From: Pseudomonas brassicacearum
GTDB lineage: Bacteria > Pseudomonadota > Gammaproteobacteria > Pseudomonadales > Pseudomonadaceae
Reading direction: 5' to 3'
Assembly: GCF_003732265.1 (NCBI RefSeq)
Contig: NZ_MOBK01000007.1
Coordinates: 124,001 to 188,000, forward strand
Length of the DNA stretch: 64,000 nt
The position numbers and the translations under genes are program-made. Below, one piece after another: positions 25,175 to 33,979 of the stretch. The notes beneath the pieces are model-generated. The model ran no database searches. It was not told the DNA's origin and worked only from the letters and a program-made list of their open reading frames with translations. The first letter of the stretch is position 1. Each line of letters starts with the position of its first letter.

Positions 25175-25687
25175 TTAGGCTTTTTCCCAAACCTCAAAGT
25201 TGTACGCCGGCTTGTCGCCTTCAGCCGGATTCGGAACATTCGACACCAGCTTCCACTGCCCCGAATCAAACTCCGGAAACCACGCATCCCCTTCCGGGCT
25301 CAGCGCCACGCGGGTCAGGTACAACCGGTCCGCCTGGGCCATCCCCTGCGCATACAACTGCGCGCCGCCAATCAGCATCAGCTCATCGACGCCCTGCTCC
25401 TTCGCCCATGCTTCGGCGCGAACCACCGCGGCTTCGAGCGACGGGTAAACCTCGGCGCCTTCCAGCACCAGATCCGCCTGACGGCTGACCACGATGTTCA
25501 ACCGGCCCGGCAGCGGTCGACCGAGGGAATCCCAGGTCTTGCGACCCATGATGATCGGTTTGCCCAGGGTGGTGGCCTTGAAGTATTTGAAGTCCCCCGG
25601 CAAGTGCCAGGGCATGCTGTTGTCGACGCCGATCACACGGTTTTCACCGAGGGCTGCGATCAGGCTGAGGGGAAGTAATTTAGTCAT
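25175..25687 (-). CDS. folA: Dihydrofolate reductase
   Basis: NADPH-dependent reductase that regenerates tetrahydrofolate, 170 residues. It shows LIAALGENRVIGVDNSMPWH (substrate loop with the proton-donating acid region), FKATTLGKPIIMGRKTWDSL and the C-terminal LYLTRV segment. The start MTKLLPLS was chosen over a longer frame because homology begins there. It is convergent with tcyP and divergent from the DUF2868 gene; thyA, its functional partner in thymidylate synthesis, lies 14 kb away. Confidence 0.97.
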   Translation of the reverse strand: MTKLLPLSLIAALGENRVIGVDNSMPWHLPGDFKYFKATTLGKPIIMGRKTWDSLGRPLPGRLNIVVSRQADLVLEGAEVYPSLEAAVVRAEAWAKEQGVDELMLIGGAQLYAQGMAQADRLYLTRVALSPEGDAWFPEFDSGQWKLVSNVPNPAEGDKPAYNFEVWEKA

Positions 25688-25772
25688 GCCCGCGAGGATA
25701 CCAGAGCCATCCGTACCCCGATAAGCGCCACAGCGGTTATGCTCACAGCTCAATGGAGCGATGGGATCGCGC

Positions 25773-27152
25773 GTGACTGAACTGACTGGACTGCAAACTC
25801 TCTGGCTGACCGAAACCGTGCGCCTGCGTGAAGAACACGCCGGCCCGCTGGAAGACATGGAAGCCAACCGCCTGGCCCGCAGCGCCGGCGGCGACTTGCC
25901 GACACGGATTCACCGGCGGGCCATGTGGCTGGCCGAACGCGATGGATTGGCCAACGCCCTGCAACACTGGCTGCAAGGTGCGCGACTGGCGCTGATCGTG
26001 ATGGCGGTGCTCGCCGTGATCAGCGGCGCCGGCCTGGCCTTCGCCGCGATGGGCGACGGGCAAACCCCGGTGAATGTGTTCTGGGCCTTGGGCAGTTTGC
26101 TCGGGCTGAACCTGATTCTGTTGCTGAGTTGGGCGCTGGGGCTGATATTCGCCGGTGAACAGGGCGCCACCCTCGGGCGCTTATGGTTGTGGCTCAGCGA
26201 AAAACTCGCCCGCGATGCCAAAGCCGCGCAACTGGCCCCGGCGCTGTTGCTGCTGTTGCAACGACACAAACTCAATCGCTGGGCGGTCGGTACGCTGGTC
26301 AACGGTTTGTGGCTGCTGGCGATGCTCAGCGCCCTGGTGATTCTGCTGACGTTGATGGCGACCCGGCGCTACGGTTTCGTCTGGGAAACCACCATTTTGA
26401 GCGCCGACACATTCGTCGCCATGACCCAGGCCCTCGGCGCGCTTCCGGCACTGCTCGGTTTCAGCGTGCCCACCGTGGAAATGATCCGCGCCAGCGGCGA
26501 TGCCGCGCTGAACATCGAAAGCGCCCGACAGGCCTGGGCCGCCTGGCTGGTCGGTGTCCTGTTGATCTACGGGGTGCTACCGCGCTTGCTGCTGATGCTG
26601 TTTTGCCGCTGGCGCTGGAAAACCGGCCAAGGGAAATTGCAGCTGGACCTGAACCTGCCCGGCTACGCCCAATTGCGTGAACGCTTGATGCCCACCAGCG
26701 AACGCCTGGGCATCAGTGACGCCGCACCAGAGAAACTGCATCGCGTCGAAAGCGGTGTCACCGACCAGCAAAGCGACGGTGCCCTGCTGGTCGCCATCGA
26801 ACTCGATGACCAACGTCCGTGGCCACCGCAACTGCCGAAAACCGTGGGCAACGCCGGGGTTCTCGACAGCCGTGAATCGCGCCACCGACTCCTCGAACAA
26901 TTGAGCCGCTTTCCACCCGCACGCCTGCTCATCGCCTGCGATCCACGGCGCTCGCCGGACCGTGGCAGCCTGGCGTTGATCGCCGAACTGGCGCGCAATG
27001 CCGCCGCCACTCGCGTCTGGCTGCTGCAAGCGCCGCCCGGCGAGGCGCTCGACGCCGAACGGCTGGGTGACTGGCACATCGCATTGCAGCAGCTGGAATT
27101 ACCGTTCGCCGATTGCGCGCCGATGAACTGGCTGGAGACCGGTCATGAGTAA
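25773..27152 (+). CDS. DUF2868 inner-membrane protein
   Basis: About 459 residues. The N-terminus is cytosolic (TELTGLQTLWLTETVRLREE). Four predicted membrane helices follow in two hairpins (about residues 70-95, 105-130, 170-200, 250-275). A soluble C-terminal domain has a Rossmann-like appearance (LLIACDPRRSPDRGSLALIA). A GTG start is preferred because relatives begin MTELTGLQ; an ATG at 25761 is possible. It overlaps the DUF3482 GTPase gene (ATGAGTAA), so the pair forms a membrane protein plus GTPase module of unknown function. Confidence 0.83.
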   Translation: MTELTGLQTLWLTETVRLREEHAGPLEDMEANRLARSAGGDLPTRIHRRAMWLAERDGLANALQHWLQGARLALIVMAVLAVISGAGLAFAAMGDGQTPVNVFWALGSLLGLNLILLLSWALGLIFAGEQGATLGRLWLWLSEKLARDAKAAQLAPALLLLLQRHKLNRWAVGTLVNGLWLLAMLSALVILLTLMATRRYGFVWETTILSADTFVAMTQALGALPALLGFSVPTVEMIRASGDAALNIESARQAWAAWLVGVLLIYGVLPRLLLMLFCRWRWKTGQGKLQLDLNLPGYAQLRERLMPTSERLGISDAAPEKLHRVESGVTDQQSDGALLVAIELDDQRPWPPQLPKTVGNAGVLDSRESRHRLLEQLSRFPPARLLIACDPRRSPDRGSLALIAELARNAAATRVWLLQAPPGEALDAERLGDWHIALQQLELPFADCAPMNWLETGHE

Positions 27153-28521
27153 CGCCTGGAAGGCCCCGTTGAAACTCGCCGTGGTCGGCCACACCAACGT
27201 CGGCAAAACCTCATTGCTGCGCACCTTGACCCGCGATGTCGGCTTCGGCGAAGTGTCCCATCGCCCCAGCACCACGCGCCACGTCGAAGGCGCACGCTTG
27301 TCGGTGGACGGCGAGCCATTGCTCGACCTCTACGACACCCCCGGCCTGGAAGACGCCATCGCCCTGCTCGATTACCTCGAACGCCTGGAGCGACCCGGCG
27401 AACGCCTCGACGGCCCGGCCCGCCTGGCGCGATTCCTTGAGGGCAGTGAAGCCCGGCAGCGCTTTGAGCAGGAAGCCAAAGTGTTGCGGCAACTGCTCAC
27501 CTGCGATGCCGGCCTCTACGTGATTGACGCCCGCGAACCGGTGCTGGCCAAGTACCGCGATGAACTGGAAGTGCTGGCCAGTTGCGGCAAGCCGCTGCTG
27601 CCGGTGCTGAATTTCGTCAGCAGCGCCCAGCATCGCGAGCCGGATTGGCGCGAAGCGTTGGCGCGTCTGGGCTTGCACGCCTTGGTTCGCTTCGACAGCG
27701 TCGCACCGCCGGAGGATGGCGAACGTCGCCTCTACGAAAGCCTCGCGCTGCTGCTGGAAAATTCCCGTGAACAGCTTGAACGCTTGATCGCCGATCAACA
27801 GGCTCAGCGCGTCGCACGTCAACAAAGCGCGGTGCGGCTGATTGCCGAATTGTTGATTGATTGCGCCGCCTGCCGGCGCAGCGTCGCCAGCGATGCGGAT
27901 CAAGAACGACAGGCCATCAACGAACTGCACAAAGCCGTGCGTCAGCGCGAACAACGCTGCGTTGAAGCGCTGCTCAAGCTGTACGCCTTCCGCCCACAGG
28001 ATGCGGCGGCCAGTGACTTGCCGCTGCTCGATGGGCGTTGGGGCGATGATTTGTTTAACCCGGAAACCCTGAAGCAGCTCGGTGTACGGGTCGGCAGCGG
28101 GATAGCGGCCGGTGCAGCCGCCGGGGCCGGGGTCGACTTGCTGGTGGGTGGTCTGACCCTGGGTGCGGCAGCACTGGCCGGCGCGATTGCCGGTGGCGCC
28201 CTGCAAACCGCGCGCAGCTATGGCAGCCGCTTGATCGGCAAGATCAAAGGTCAGCGAGAGCTGACCATCGATGACAGTGTGCTGCGGTTGTTGGCGTTGC
28301 GTCAGCGCCAGTTGTTGCAGGCGCTGAACGCACGCGGGCATGCGGCAATGGACAGCATTCAGGTCGCCACGCCGCAGGACAAGATCTGGCGCGAAGGAAA
28401 ACTGCCCGAGGTGTTAAACAAGGCCCGGGCGCACCCGCAGTGGTCGTCGCTGAATACGCAGGCGAAGTTGAATCAGGCGGAGAGACAGGAGCAGGTTGAG
28501 GTGTTGGCGCAGCAGCTTTAA
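27145..28521 (+). CDS. DUF3482-containing GTPase
   Basis: 458-residue Era/TrmE-like GTPase: G1 GHTNVGKTSLLRTL (residues about 15-28), G2 Thr in STTRHV, G3 DTPGLED, and LPVLNFVS at the usual NKxD position (the canonical NKxD is absent, NFVS instead, so guanine specificity is uncertain). The C-terminal DUF3482 region carries a Gly/Ala-rich hydrophobic hairpin, GIAAGAAAGAGVDLLVGGLT, that may insert in the membrane. It is coupled to the upstream DUF2868 gene. Its role is unknown. Confidence 0.86.
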   Translation: MSNAWKAPLKLAVVGHTNVGKTSLLRTLTRDVGFGEVSHRPSTTRHVEGARLSVDGEPLLDLYDTPGLEDAIALLDYLERLERPGERLDGPARLARFLEGSEARQRFEQEAKVLRQLLTCDAGLYVIDAREPVLAKYRDELEVLASCGKPLLPVLNFVSSAQHREPDWREALARLGLHALVRFDSVAPPEDGERRLYESLALLLENSREQLERLIADQQAQRVARQQSAVRLIAELLIDCAACRRSVASDADQERQAINELHKAVRQREQRCVEALLKLYAFRPQDAAASDLPLLDGRWGDDLFNPETLKQLGVRVGSGIAAGAAAGAGVDLLVGGLTLGAAALAGAIAGGALQTARSYGSRLIGKIKGQRELTIDDSVLRLLALRQRQLLQALNARGHAAMDSIQVATPQDKIWREGKLPEVLNKARAHPQWSSLNTQAKLNQAERQEQVEVLAQQL

Positions 28522-28552
28522 GGTCGGGTAGATTGCGGTGTTTGGACCGGCC

Positions 28553-28631
28553 CCTTCGCGAGCAGGCTCGCTCCCACAGGGAATTTGCGTCGTGCACAAA
28601 TCCAATGTGGGAGCGAGCCTGCTCGCGATGG
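28553..28631. repeat. REPIN after the DUF3482 gene
   Basis: Facing arms of the CGAGCAGGCTCGCTCCCAC variant with a spacer of about 23 bases, between convergent genes. Confidence 0.9.
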
Positions 28632-28706
28632 CCGTGACGCGGTTTCACGCTCTGATTGCTCACAGCCCGTACCAACGCGTCAGAACTCAGCACAACGCTC
28701 CAGGGC

Positions 28707-29240
28707 CTACTTCCATTTGAACTTGAGGTAAGTGTCGCTCAGCAACGACACCAGTTCACGATCCGTAGCATCTGTATCACCATCGTTATCCACATCGAAG
28801 TGGACCGACCAGTCGAGTGTGCCGTTGTTATCCGTGTCGTAAGCAGCGGCAGTAGACGCCAGCGTTTTGTCCGTGGGTTTCCCAGTGCCTTCGTGAAAGT
28901 GCAACCGCACGGTGTCCGGGGTGCCATCGCCGGCGAAATCCTCGGTAAATATTTTCAGATAGCGTTTTGTCGAAGCGCCTGGATTGAACCATTGCAGCCT
29001 GAGGCAGGCATTGGCGAAGGTTTTCAGCAGGCGCTGATCAACCGTGTTTTCCTTGCCGTCGTTGGTGACGTCGCCCATTTTGTAGTCGACTTTGCCGTCG
29101 GCATCGAAGTCGAGTGCGAAGGCTTTTTTGATCAGGACATCGTCGCCGGGTGTACAGGCAGTTTCATAGAATTGCAGCAGTACCGAGTCGGCACGACCGT
29201 TGCCGACCCGGTCCTGGACGGTGACTTTCAAATAGCGCAT
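28707..29240 (-). CDS. Internally duplicated protein with EF-hand/dockerin-like Asp-rich loops
   Basis: 177 residues, no signal peptide. It consists of two halves of about 87 residues that align with each other: each starts RYLKV/I, has an F-D-x-x-GDG/GNG-xxD segment, then a DFDADGKVD or DTDNNGTLD loop, then DVTNDGKENTVD or DVDNDGDTDATD, and ends LRLQW or LKFKW. The loops match calcium-binding DxDxDGxxD patterns. The start MRYLKV follows AGGGA. No family name comes to mind; calcium binding is inferred from motifs only. Isolated gene flanked by a REPIN. Confidence 0.72.
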   Translation of the reverse strand: MRYLKVTVQDRVGNGRADSVLLQFYETACTPGDDVLIKKAFALDFDADGKVDYKMGDVTNDGKENTVDQRLLKTFANACLRLQWFNPGASTKRYLKIFTEDFAGDGTPDTVRLHFHEGTGKPTDKTLASTAAAYDTDNNGTLDWSVHFDVDNDGDTDATDRELVSLLSDTYLKFKWK

Positions 29241-29334
29241 GAGCATTCCCTGGCAATAAAAGAAGCTCAAACACTAACGATTCGAAATCGTTGGAACCAT
29301 GGCGCAACTGCGCCGCGTTATGTAGGAAATCTCG

Positions 29335-29934
29335 CTAAACACCTGCCGCAAAAGGTGTCTGAGTTGCAGGAGACTTGTTCCTGGCCAACAGCGCCGAGGC
29401 TTTCGACTTCAGCACCTGTAAGTCGATCACCGGCACCGACATTTCCTTCGCCAACTCATCCCACTGACGCATGCGCAAGCTGACCTCGCACAGCGGATCC
29501 TGCTCGAAGGCATCAGCCTCGACCGCTGTCATCACACCGCCCTGAAATTCCAACGTGCGGCGGCTGGCTTCGCTCAACCGCTCGTAGTACCCCGGCTCTT
29601 TGAGCGTCAGATAACGCTTGGCCTGCACGTGGTATTCCACCAGCCGCGCCATGCGCTCGCTGAAACCGGCGCGGCGCAGGTAGTCGGCGCCCAGTCGTTC
29701 GTGGCTGACCACTCCGAAGCCGCCCATGTTCTCGGCGCTTTCGGCGCAGATGTGCCCGATGTCGTGAAAAAACGCAGCCAACACCACTTCATCATCGAAG
29801 CCCTCGGCCATCGCCAATTGCGCGGCTTGGGACATATGCTCGATCTGCGACACCGGTTCGCCAATGTAGTCGCTGTCGCCAAAGCGTTCGTACAGACCGA
29901 ACACTTCGGAGATCACCTGTTCGTGGTTACTCAT
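29335..29934 (-). CDS. PhnZ-like HD-domain protein of phosphonate catabolism
   Basis: 199 residues of HD-domain fold with FFHDIGHICA (metal-binding HD) preceded by a His in QIEHMSQAAQ and followed by HERLGADYLRR and VEYHVQAKRYL. This is the phosphonate-operon-associated HDIG family to which PhnZ, a mixed-valent diiron oxygenase that cleaves the C-P bond of hydroxylated aminoethylphosphonate, belongs. Its start overlaps the stop of the FAD oxidoreductase gene (TGATG). No PhnY-type Fe/2-oxoglutarate hydroxylase is in the window, so its substrate supply is open. Confidence 0.82.
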   Translation of the reverse strand: MSNHEQVISEVFGLYERFGDSDYIGEPVSQIEHMSQAAQLAMAEGFDDEVVLAAFFHDIGHICAESAENMGGFGVVSHERLGADYLRRAGFSERMARLVEYHVQAKRYLTLKEPGYYERLSEASRRTLEFQGGVMTAVEADAFEQDPLCEVSLRMRQWDELAKEMSVPVIDLQVLKSKASALLARNKSPATQTPFAAGV

Positions 29935-31067
29935 CAACGCTCTCCCAACACAGTCGCCACATTACGTTCAGCCATCGCTGGCCCGACACTCATGCCGACA
30001 CCGGTGTGCATCAGCGCCACGCTCAATCCCGGTGCCGGACGCAGGAACGAAAACGGCCCCGGCCCCCGTGAACCATAGACACCCTGCCAGCGTTCGACCA
30101 CTTGCACCTTGCAGCCCAGCGTCTGCTCGGCCAGTTCGATCATCCAGTCGTCCACTTGCTCGGTGTTGAACGGCGACGGATCGCTGCCGTAGTGGTGGGA
30201 GTCGCCGATGATCAATTCGCCGTAAGGGGTCGGGCTGATCAGCAGGTGAATGCCGTTGTCATGCAGGTGCGGTTCATCGCGCAGAATTTGCGCCTGCACC
30301 GCCGCCGCTTCCGGCAGATCGGCAAAGGCGCCGTAGTGCACGCAACTCAAACCGGTGAGCAAGGCGTGTTGCAGGTTGAGGTTGATCTGCGGGCGGGCGC
30401 GAAGCATTTGCAGACGACAGATTTGCGGTTTGAGTTCGGCAATCTGTTCGGCCAGCAACGTCTGATAATCGTGGCCGGAACAGACGATGATCTGCTCGGC
30501 ACTGAACGTGCCGGCGGTGCTGTGCAAGCGGCCCGGTTCGATGTCGCGGACCAGCGTCGAGAAGTGAAAGGTCACGCCGAGTTCGCGGCGCAGGTAGTCG
30601 ATCAGCGCCGGAATGGCTTCGCGGGAATACAGTTGCTGATCGTCCATCCCGTGCAACGCGGCGCGGTGATGGGTGAACTGGCCGCGGTACAGATCACGCA
30701 AGGCAGCGCCGCGCAGCAGTTCGACGCGGTAACCGTGCTCCACGGCGCGGCCGGCACAGAACGCTTCCAGCAGGTGTTCTTCAGCTTCGTTGCGGGCGAA
30801 CAGGTATGAGCCGTTGCGCTTGAGTTGCAGGCCGGCGAGTTGCGCCCACTGGCCCCAGATCTCGCGGCTGGCCTTGGCCAGTTCGAGCATCGGGCCCGGC
30901 GGCTGGCCAGTGACGAGGGCCTGGCCGAAGTTGCGCACCGAGGCGCCCAGAGGCGTTTCGCTGCGTTCGAAGACGGTGACTTTCAGACCGCGTCGGGCGG
31001 CGGCGTAGGCGTGGGACAGGCCGAGGATGCCGGCGCCGACGACCAGCAGGTCGTTGTGGTGTGTCAT
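29934..31067 (-). CDS. FAD-dependent amine oxidoreductase associated with phosphonate operons
   Basis: 377 residues of the DAO/glycine-oxidase superfamily: FAD motif LLVVGAGILGLSHAYAAARRG at the start, an NFGQALVTGQPPGP segment, and a C-terminal RWQGVYGSRGPG then GVGMSVGPAMAE. It belongs to the family regularly found beside 2-aminoethylphosphonate transporters (TIGR03364 type, by recollection), for which oxidation of N-methylated or free aminoethylphosphonates has been proposed. The start MTHHNDLLV was chosen because the longer frame runs into a REP arm. It is co-transcribed with the HD gene; the REPIN upstream separates it from phnS. Confidence 0.82.
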   Translation of the reverse strand: MTHHNDLLVVGAGILGLSHAYAAARRGLKVTVFERSETPLGASVRNFGQALVTGQPPGPMLELAKASREIWGQWAQLAGLQLKRNGSYLFARNEAEEHLLEAFCAGRAVEHGYRVELLRGAALRDLYRGQFTHHRAALHGMDDQQLYSREAIPALIDYLRRELGVTFHFSTLVRDIEPGRLHSTAGTFSAEQIIVCSGHDYQTLLAEQIAELKPQICRLQMLRARPQINLNLQHALLTGLSCVHYGAFADLPEAAAVQAQILRDEPHLHDNGIHLLISPTPYGELIIGDSHHYGSDPSPFNTEQVDDWMIELAEQTLGCKVQVVERWQGVYGSRGPGPFSFLRPAPGLSVALMHTGVGMSVGPAMAERNVATVLGER

Positions 31068-31094
31068 GGAAAATTGTCCCGAGTTTGAAGCCGC

Positions 31095-31172
31095 ATTCGC
31101 GAGCAAGCCCGCTCCCACACTGGATTTGTGAACGACACAGATCAAATGTGGGAGCGGGCTTGCTCGCGAAGG
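31095..31172. repeat. REPIN between phnS and the FAD oxidoreductase
   Basis: Facing CGAGCAAGCCCGCTCCCAC arms with a 23-base spacer, between two genes of the same strand. It could stabilise the upstream importer mRNA or reduce readthrough into the catabolic genes. Confidence 0.9.
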
Positions 31173-31195
31173 GGCCCTGTCAGCCGATGAAGATC

Positions 31196-32221
31196 TTACT
31201 TGGCAACCACTTTCTCGGACTTGCCGTCATAGCGCTTGCGCCATTCGGTCAAGATTTCATCGCGATTTTTGGAAGCCCAGGCAAAGTCGTTCTTGATCAA
31301 ACGCTGCTCATAGTCGGCCGGCAATTCGGTCTGCGGCTTGGCGATGCCAGGCTGAGCCAGTACCGCGAAGTTCTCTTTGTAGAGCTCCATCGCCGCCGGG
31401 CTCGCCGAGAAGTCAGCCAGTTTCTTCGCCGCGTCTTCATGCGGTGTGCCCTTGATCACGGCGGTCGCTTCGATCTCCCAGCCAAGGCCTTCTTTCGGCA
31501 GGATGATGTCCAGCGGTGCGCCTTGGCGCTTCAGCTGAACGGCCGGGTATTCAAAGGAAATACCGATCGGGAATTCGCCGGCCGCCGCCAGTTTGCAAGG
31601 CTTGGAGCCGGAGTGAACGTACTGGCCGATGTTCTGGTGCAGGTCGTCCATGTACTGCCAGCCCTGCTTCTCGCCGAAGGTTTGCAGCCAGGCGCTGACG
31701 TCGAGGAAACCGGTGCCGGACGAGGCCGGGTTAGGCATGACGATCTTGCCTTTGTACTCAGGTTTGGTCAGGTCTTGCCAGCTCACCGGCTTGGTCAGGC
31801 CCTGCTTCTCGGCTTCGACGGTGTTGAAGCAAATGGTCGCGGCCCAGACGTCCATGCCGACCCAGGCTGGCGGGTTGGCGGCGTCGCGGTAGTTGCCGCC
31901 GATCTTGCCCAGGTCCTTCGGCGCGTAGCTTTGCAGCATGCCTTGCTGGTCGAGAATCGCCAGGCTCGAAGCGGCCAGGCCCCAGACGGCGTCGGCTTGT
32001 GGGCGGGCTTTTTCGGCCAGCAACTTGGCGGTGATGATGCCGGTGGAATCACGTACCCACTTGATCTCGACGTCCGGGTTTGCCTTTTCGAAGGCTTCTT
32101 TGTAGGTCTTCAGTTGTTCGGCTTCGAGGGCGGTGTACACCGTCAACTCGGTTGGCGCCGCGAAAGCGTTCAGGCTGAAAGCGGTGAGGACAGCAGCGGC
32201 CAGGGCCAAAGGCTTGAACAT
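31196..32221 (-). CDS. phnS: 2-aminoethylphosphonate-type ABC transporter, periplasmic binding protein
   Basis: 341 residues. The signal peptide is cleaved after NAFAA (about residue 22); the mature protein has the iron/2-AEP-type binding fold (LTVYTALEAEQLKTYKEAFE, and VRDSTGIITAKLLAEKARPQ). It is the first gene of the importer set transcribed after phnT and phnU, and its neighbours are phosphonate catabolic genes, which fixes the likely ligand. A pure sequence call would also allow a ferric or spermidine-type ligand. Confidence 0.85.
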   Translation of the reverse strand: MFKPLALAAAVLTAFSLNAFAAPTELTVYTALEAEQLKTYKEAFEKANPDVEIKWVRDSTGIITAKLLAEKARPQADAVWGLAASSLAILDQQGMLQSYAPKDLGKIGGNYRDAANPPAWVGMDVWAATICFNTVEAEKQGLTKPVSWQDLTKPEYKGKIVMPNPASSGTGFLDVSAWLQTFGEKQGWQYMDDLHQNIGQYVHSGSKPCKLAAAGEFPIGISFEYPAVQLKRQGAPLDIILPKEGLGWEIEATAVIKGTPHEDAAKKLADFSASPAAMELYKENFAVLAQPGIAKPQTELPADYEQRLIKNDFAWASKNRDEILTEWRKRYDGKSEKVVAK

Positions 32222-32254
32222 GATCTTTTCCTGTTTTTGAGTTGAGGGTGTGAA

Positions 32255-33979
32255 TCAGTGGCCAGGCGCGGTCTGCCGCCAGGCTTGGGAACGGCGCAGC
32301 AAACCGCGCGAAGCCCAGGCCAGCAGCAGGGACACGCCCGCCGAGGTGAACAGAATCAGTGTCGACATCGCCGCCGCGCCGCCAACGTTGCCGGCGTCGT
32401 CCATGTTCAGCACCGCCACCGCCGCGAGGATGGTGTCGGGGCTGTAGAGGAAGATCGCCGCCGAGACGGTGGTCATGGCCGAGACGAACAGGTAGCGCAC
32501 GATGTCCAGCAGCGCCGGCAGGCAGATCGGCACGGTGACGCGCAGGTAATGCCGATACAGCGGCGCCTTGAGCGACAGCGCGGCGGCTTCGAACTCGGCG
32601 TCGAGCTGACGCAGCGCGGTGGTCGCGGTCATTTGTGCGGTGGTCAAATAGTGAGCAATGGTGCAGACCACCAGCAGGGTCATGGTCCCGTAGAGCACAT
32701 GAAGCGGGTTGCCGGTGAGGTTGAAGAAGAAGACGTAACCCAGGCCCAGCACCAAGCCCGGCACCGCCATCGGTACGAAACTGAGCATGCGCAAAGTCAG
32801 GTTCAGTCCGCGCTGGCCCTTGGTTTTTTCCATCAGGTAAGCGCCGGTGAAAATCAGCACGCTGCCGATCAACGCCGTGCACAACGCCATCTTCACGCTG
32901 TTGCCGTAAGCCAGCCAGCCGCCGCCCGCCGTGTCGTTGAACTGGTAGTGATTGAGCGAGAGCGACAGGTTGTACGGCCAGAACTTGACCAGCGAAGAGA
33001 AGATCGCCATGCCGAACACCAGCAGCAACGCCGCGCTGATCAGCAACACGATGCCCAGGTAGCAGCCGTCGCGCAGTGTCGAGGGCGCAGGTTTGAAGAC
33101 TTGCGCACGCCCGCTCATGGAGTCGCCGTGACGTCGACGCAACCACGCATCGACGCCGAAGCTGAACAGCGCCGGCAACAGCAGGACCATGCCGATCAAC
33201 GCGCCGCGACCGAATTGCTGCTGGCCGACCACCGCTTTATAGGCTTCCAGCGCCAGCACCTGGTAGTCGCCACCGACCACCACAGGCACGCCGAAGTCGG
33301 TGATGGTCAACGTGAAGACCAGACAGAACGCGGCGAACACGGCCTGACGCGTCGCCGGCCAGGTAATGCTGCGGAAGGCTTTTGCCGGACTCGCGCCCAT
33401 ACTGGAGGCGGCATCGAACAGTCGTGCATCCGCCAGGGACAGCGCCGACAGCAGGATCATCAAGGCGTGTGGAAAGGTGTAGATCACCTCGCCGAGCACA
33501 ATGCCCCAGAAGCCGTAGATGTTGTCCGAGAGCAGACCGCGCAACATGCCCTGATTGCCGAACAGATACACCAGTGCAATACCGGGCAGCATCGACGGCG
33601 CCATCAACGGCAGCAGCGAAATGCCGCGCCAGATGCCTTTGCCGGGAATCAATGTGCGTTGCAGCGCGTAGGCAAACAGATAGGCCAGCGGTACGACAAT
33701 CGCCGCGACGCTGAGGGAAACCTTGAGGCTGTTACCTAACAGCCAGTGGAAATTCTCGCTGGTGACCAACTCCCGTGCAGCCACCAGACCACCGCCCTGC
33801 CCGGCTTCGGAGCTGAAACCGCGCCAGAAGATCGCCAGCAACGGCATCAACACAGCGACGCCGAGCAACACCAGCAACAGGACTTTGCCGCCGACCACGA
33901 ACACCCGGTCGCCGATTTCGGCACGGGAGGTCTGCCGAACCTGCTTGTGCGGTATCGGCAGCGCGATGTTCGCGCTCAT
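32255..33979 (-). CDS. phnU: Fused two-domain ABC permease for aminoethylphosphonate
   Basis: 574 residues with two BPD-type permease halves, about twelve membrane segments. Each half carries an EAA-like loop: AASSMGASPAKAFRSITWPA in the first half and AALSLKAPLYRHYLRVTVP in the second. It therefore replaces separate PhnU and PhnV subunits. Its ATG overlaps the phnT stop (TGATG). It forms the membrane channel of the importer with PhnS and PhnT. Confidence 0.88.
   Translation of the reverse strand: MSANIALPIPHKQVRQTSRAEIGDRVFVVGGKVLLLVLLGVAVLMPLLAIFWRGFSSEAGQGGGLVAARELVTSENFHWLLGNSLKVSLSVAAIVVPLAYLFAYALQRTLIPGKGIWRGISLLPLMAPSMLPGIALVYLFGNQGMLRGLLSDNIYGFWGIVLGEVIYTFPHALMILLSALSLADARLFDAASSMGASPAKAFRSITWPATRQAVFAAFCLVFTLTITDFGVPVVVGGDYQVLALEAYKAVVGQQQFGRGALIGMVLLLPALFSFGVDAWLRRRHGDSMSGRAQVFKPAPSTLRDGCYLGIVLLISAALLLVFGMAIFSSLVKFWPYNLSLSLNHYQFNDTAGGGWLAYGNSVKMALCTALIGSVLIFTGAYLMEKTKGQRGLNLTLRMLSFVPMAVPGLVLGLGYVFFFNLTGNPLHVLYGTMTLLVVCTIAHYLTTAQMTATTALRQLDAEFEAAALSLKAPLYRHYLRVTVPICLPALLDIVRYLFVSAMTTVSAAIFLYSPDTILAAVAVLNMDDAGNVGGAAAMSTLILFTSAGVSLLLAWASRGLLRRSQAWRQTAPGH

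Noticed and set aside
32258..33739. 493-codon open frame opposite phnU
   Set aside because: Gln/Arg/His-rich antisense shadow with no domain; phnU motifs are unambiguous.
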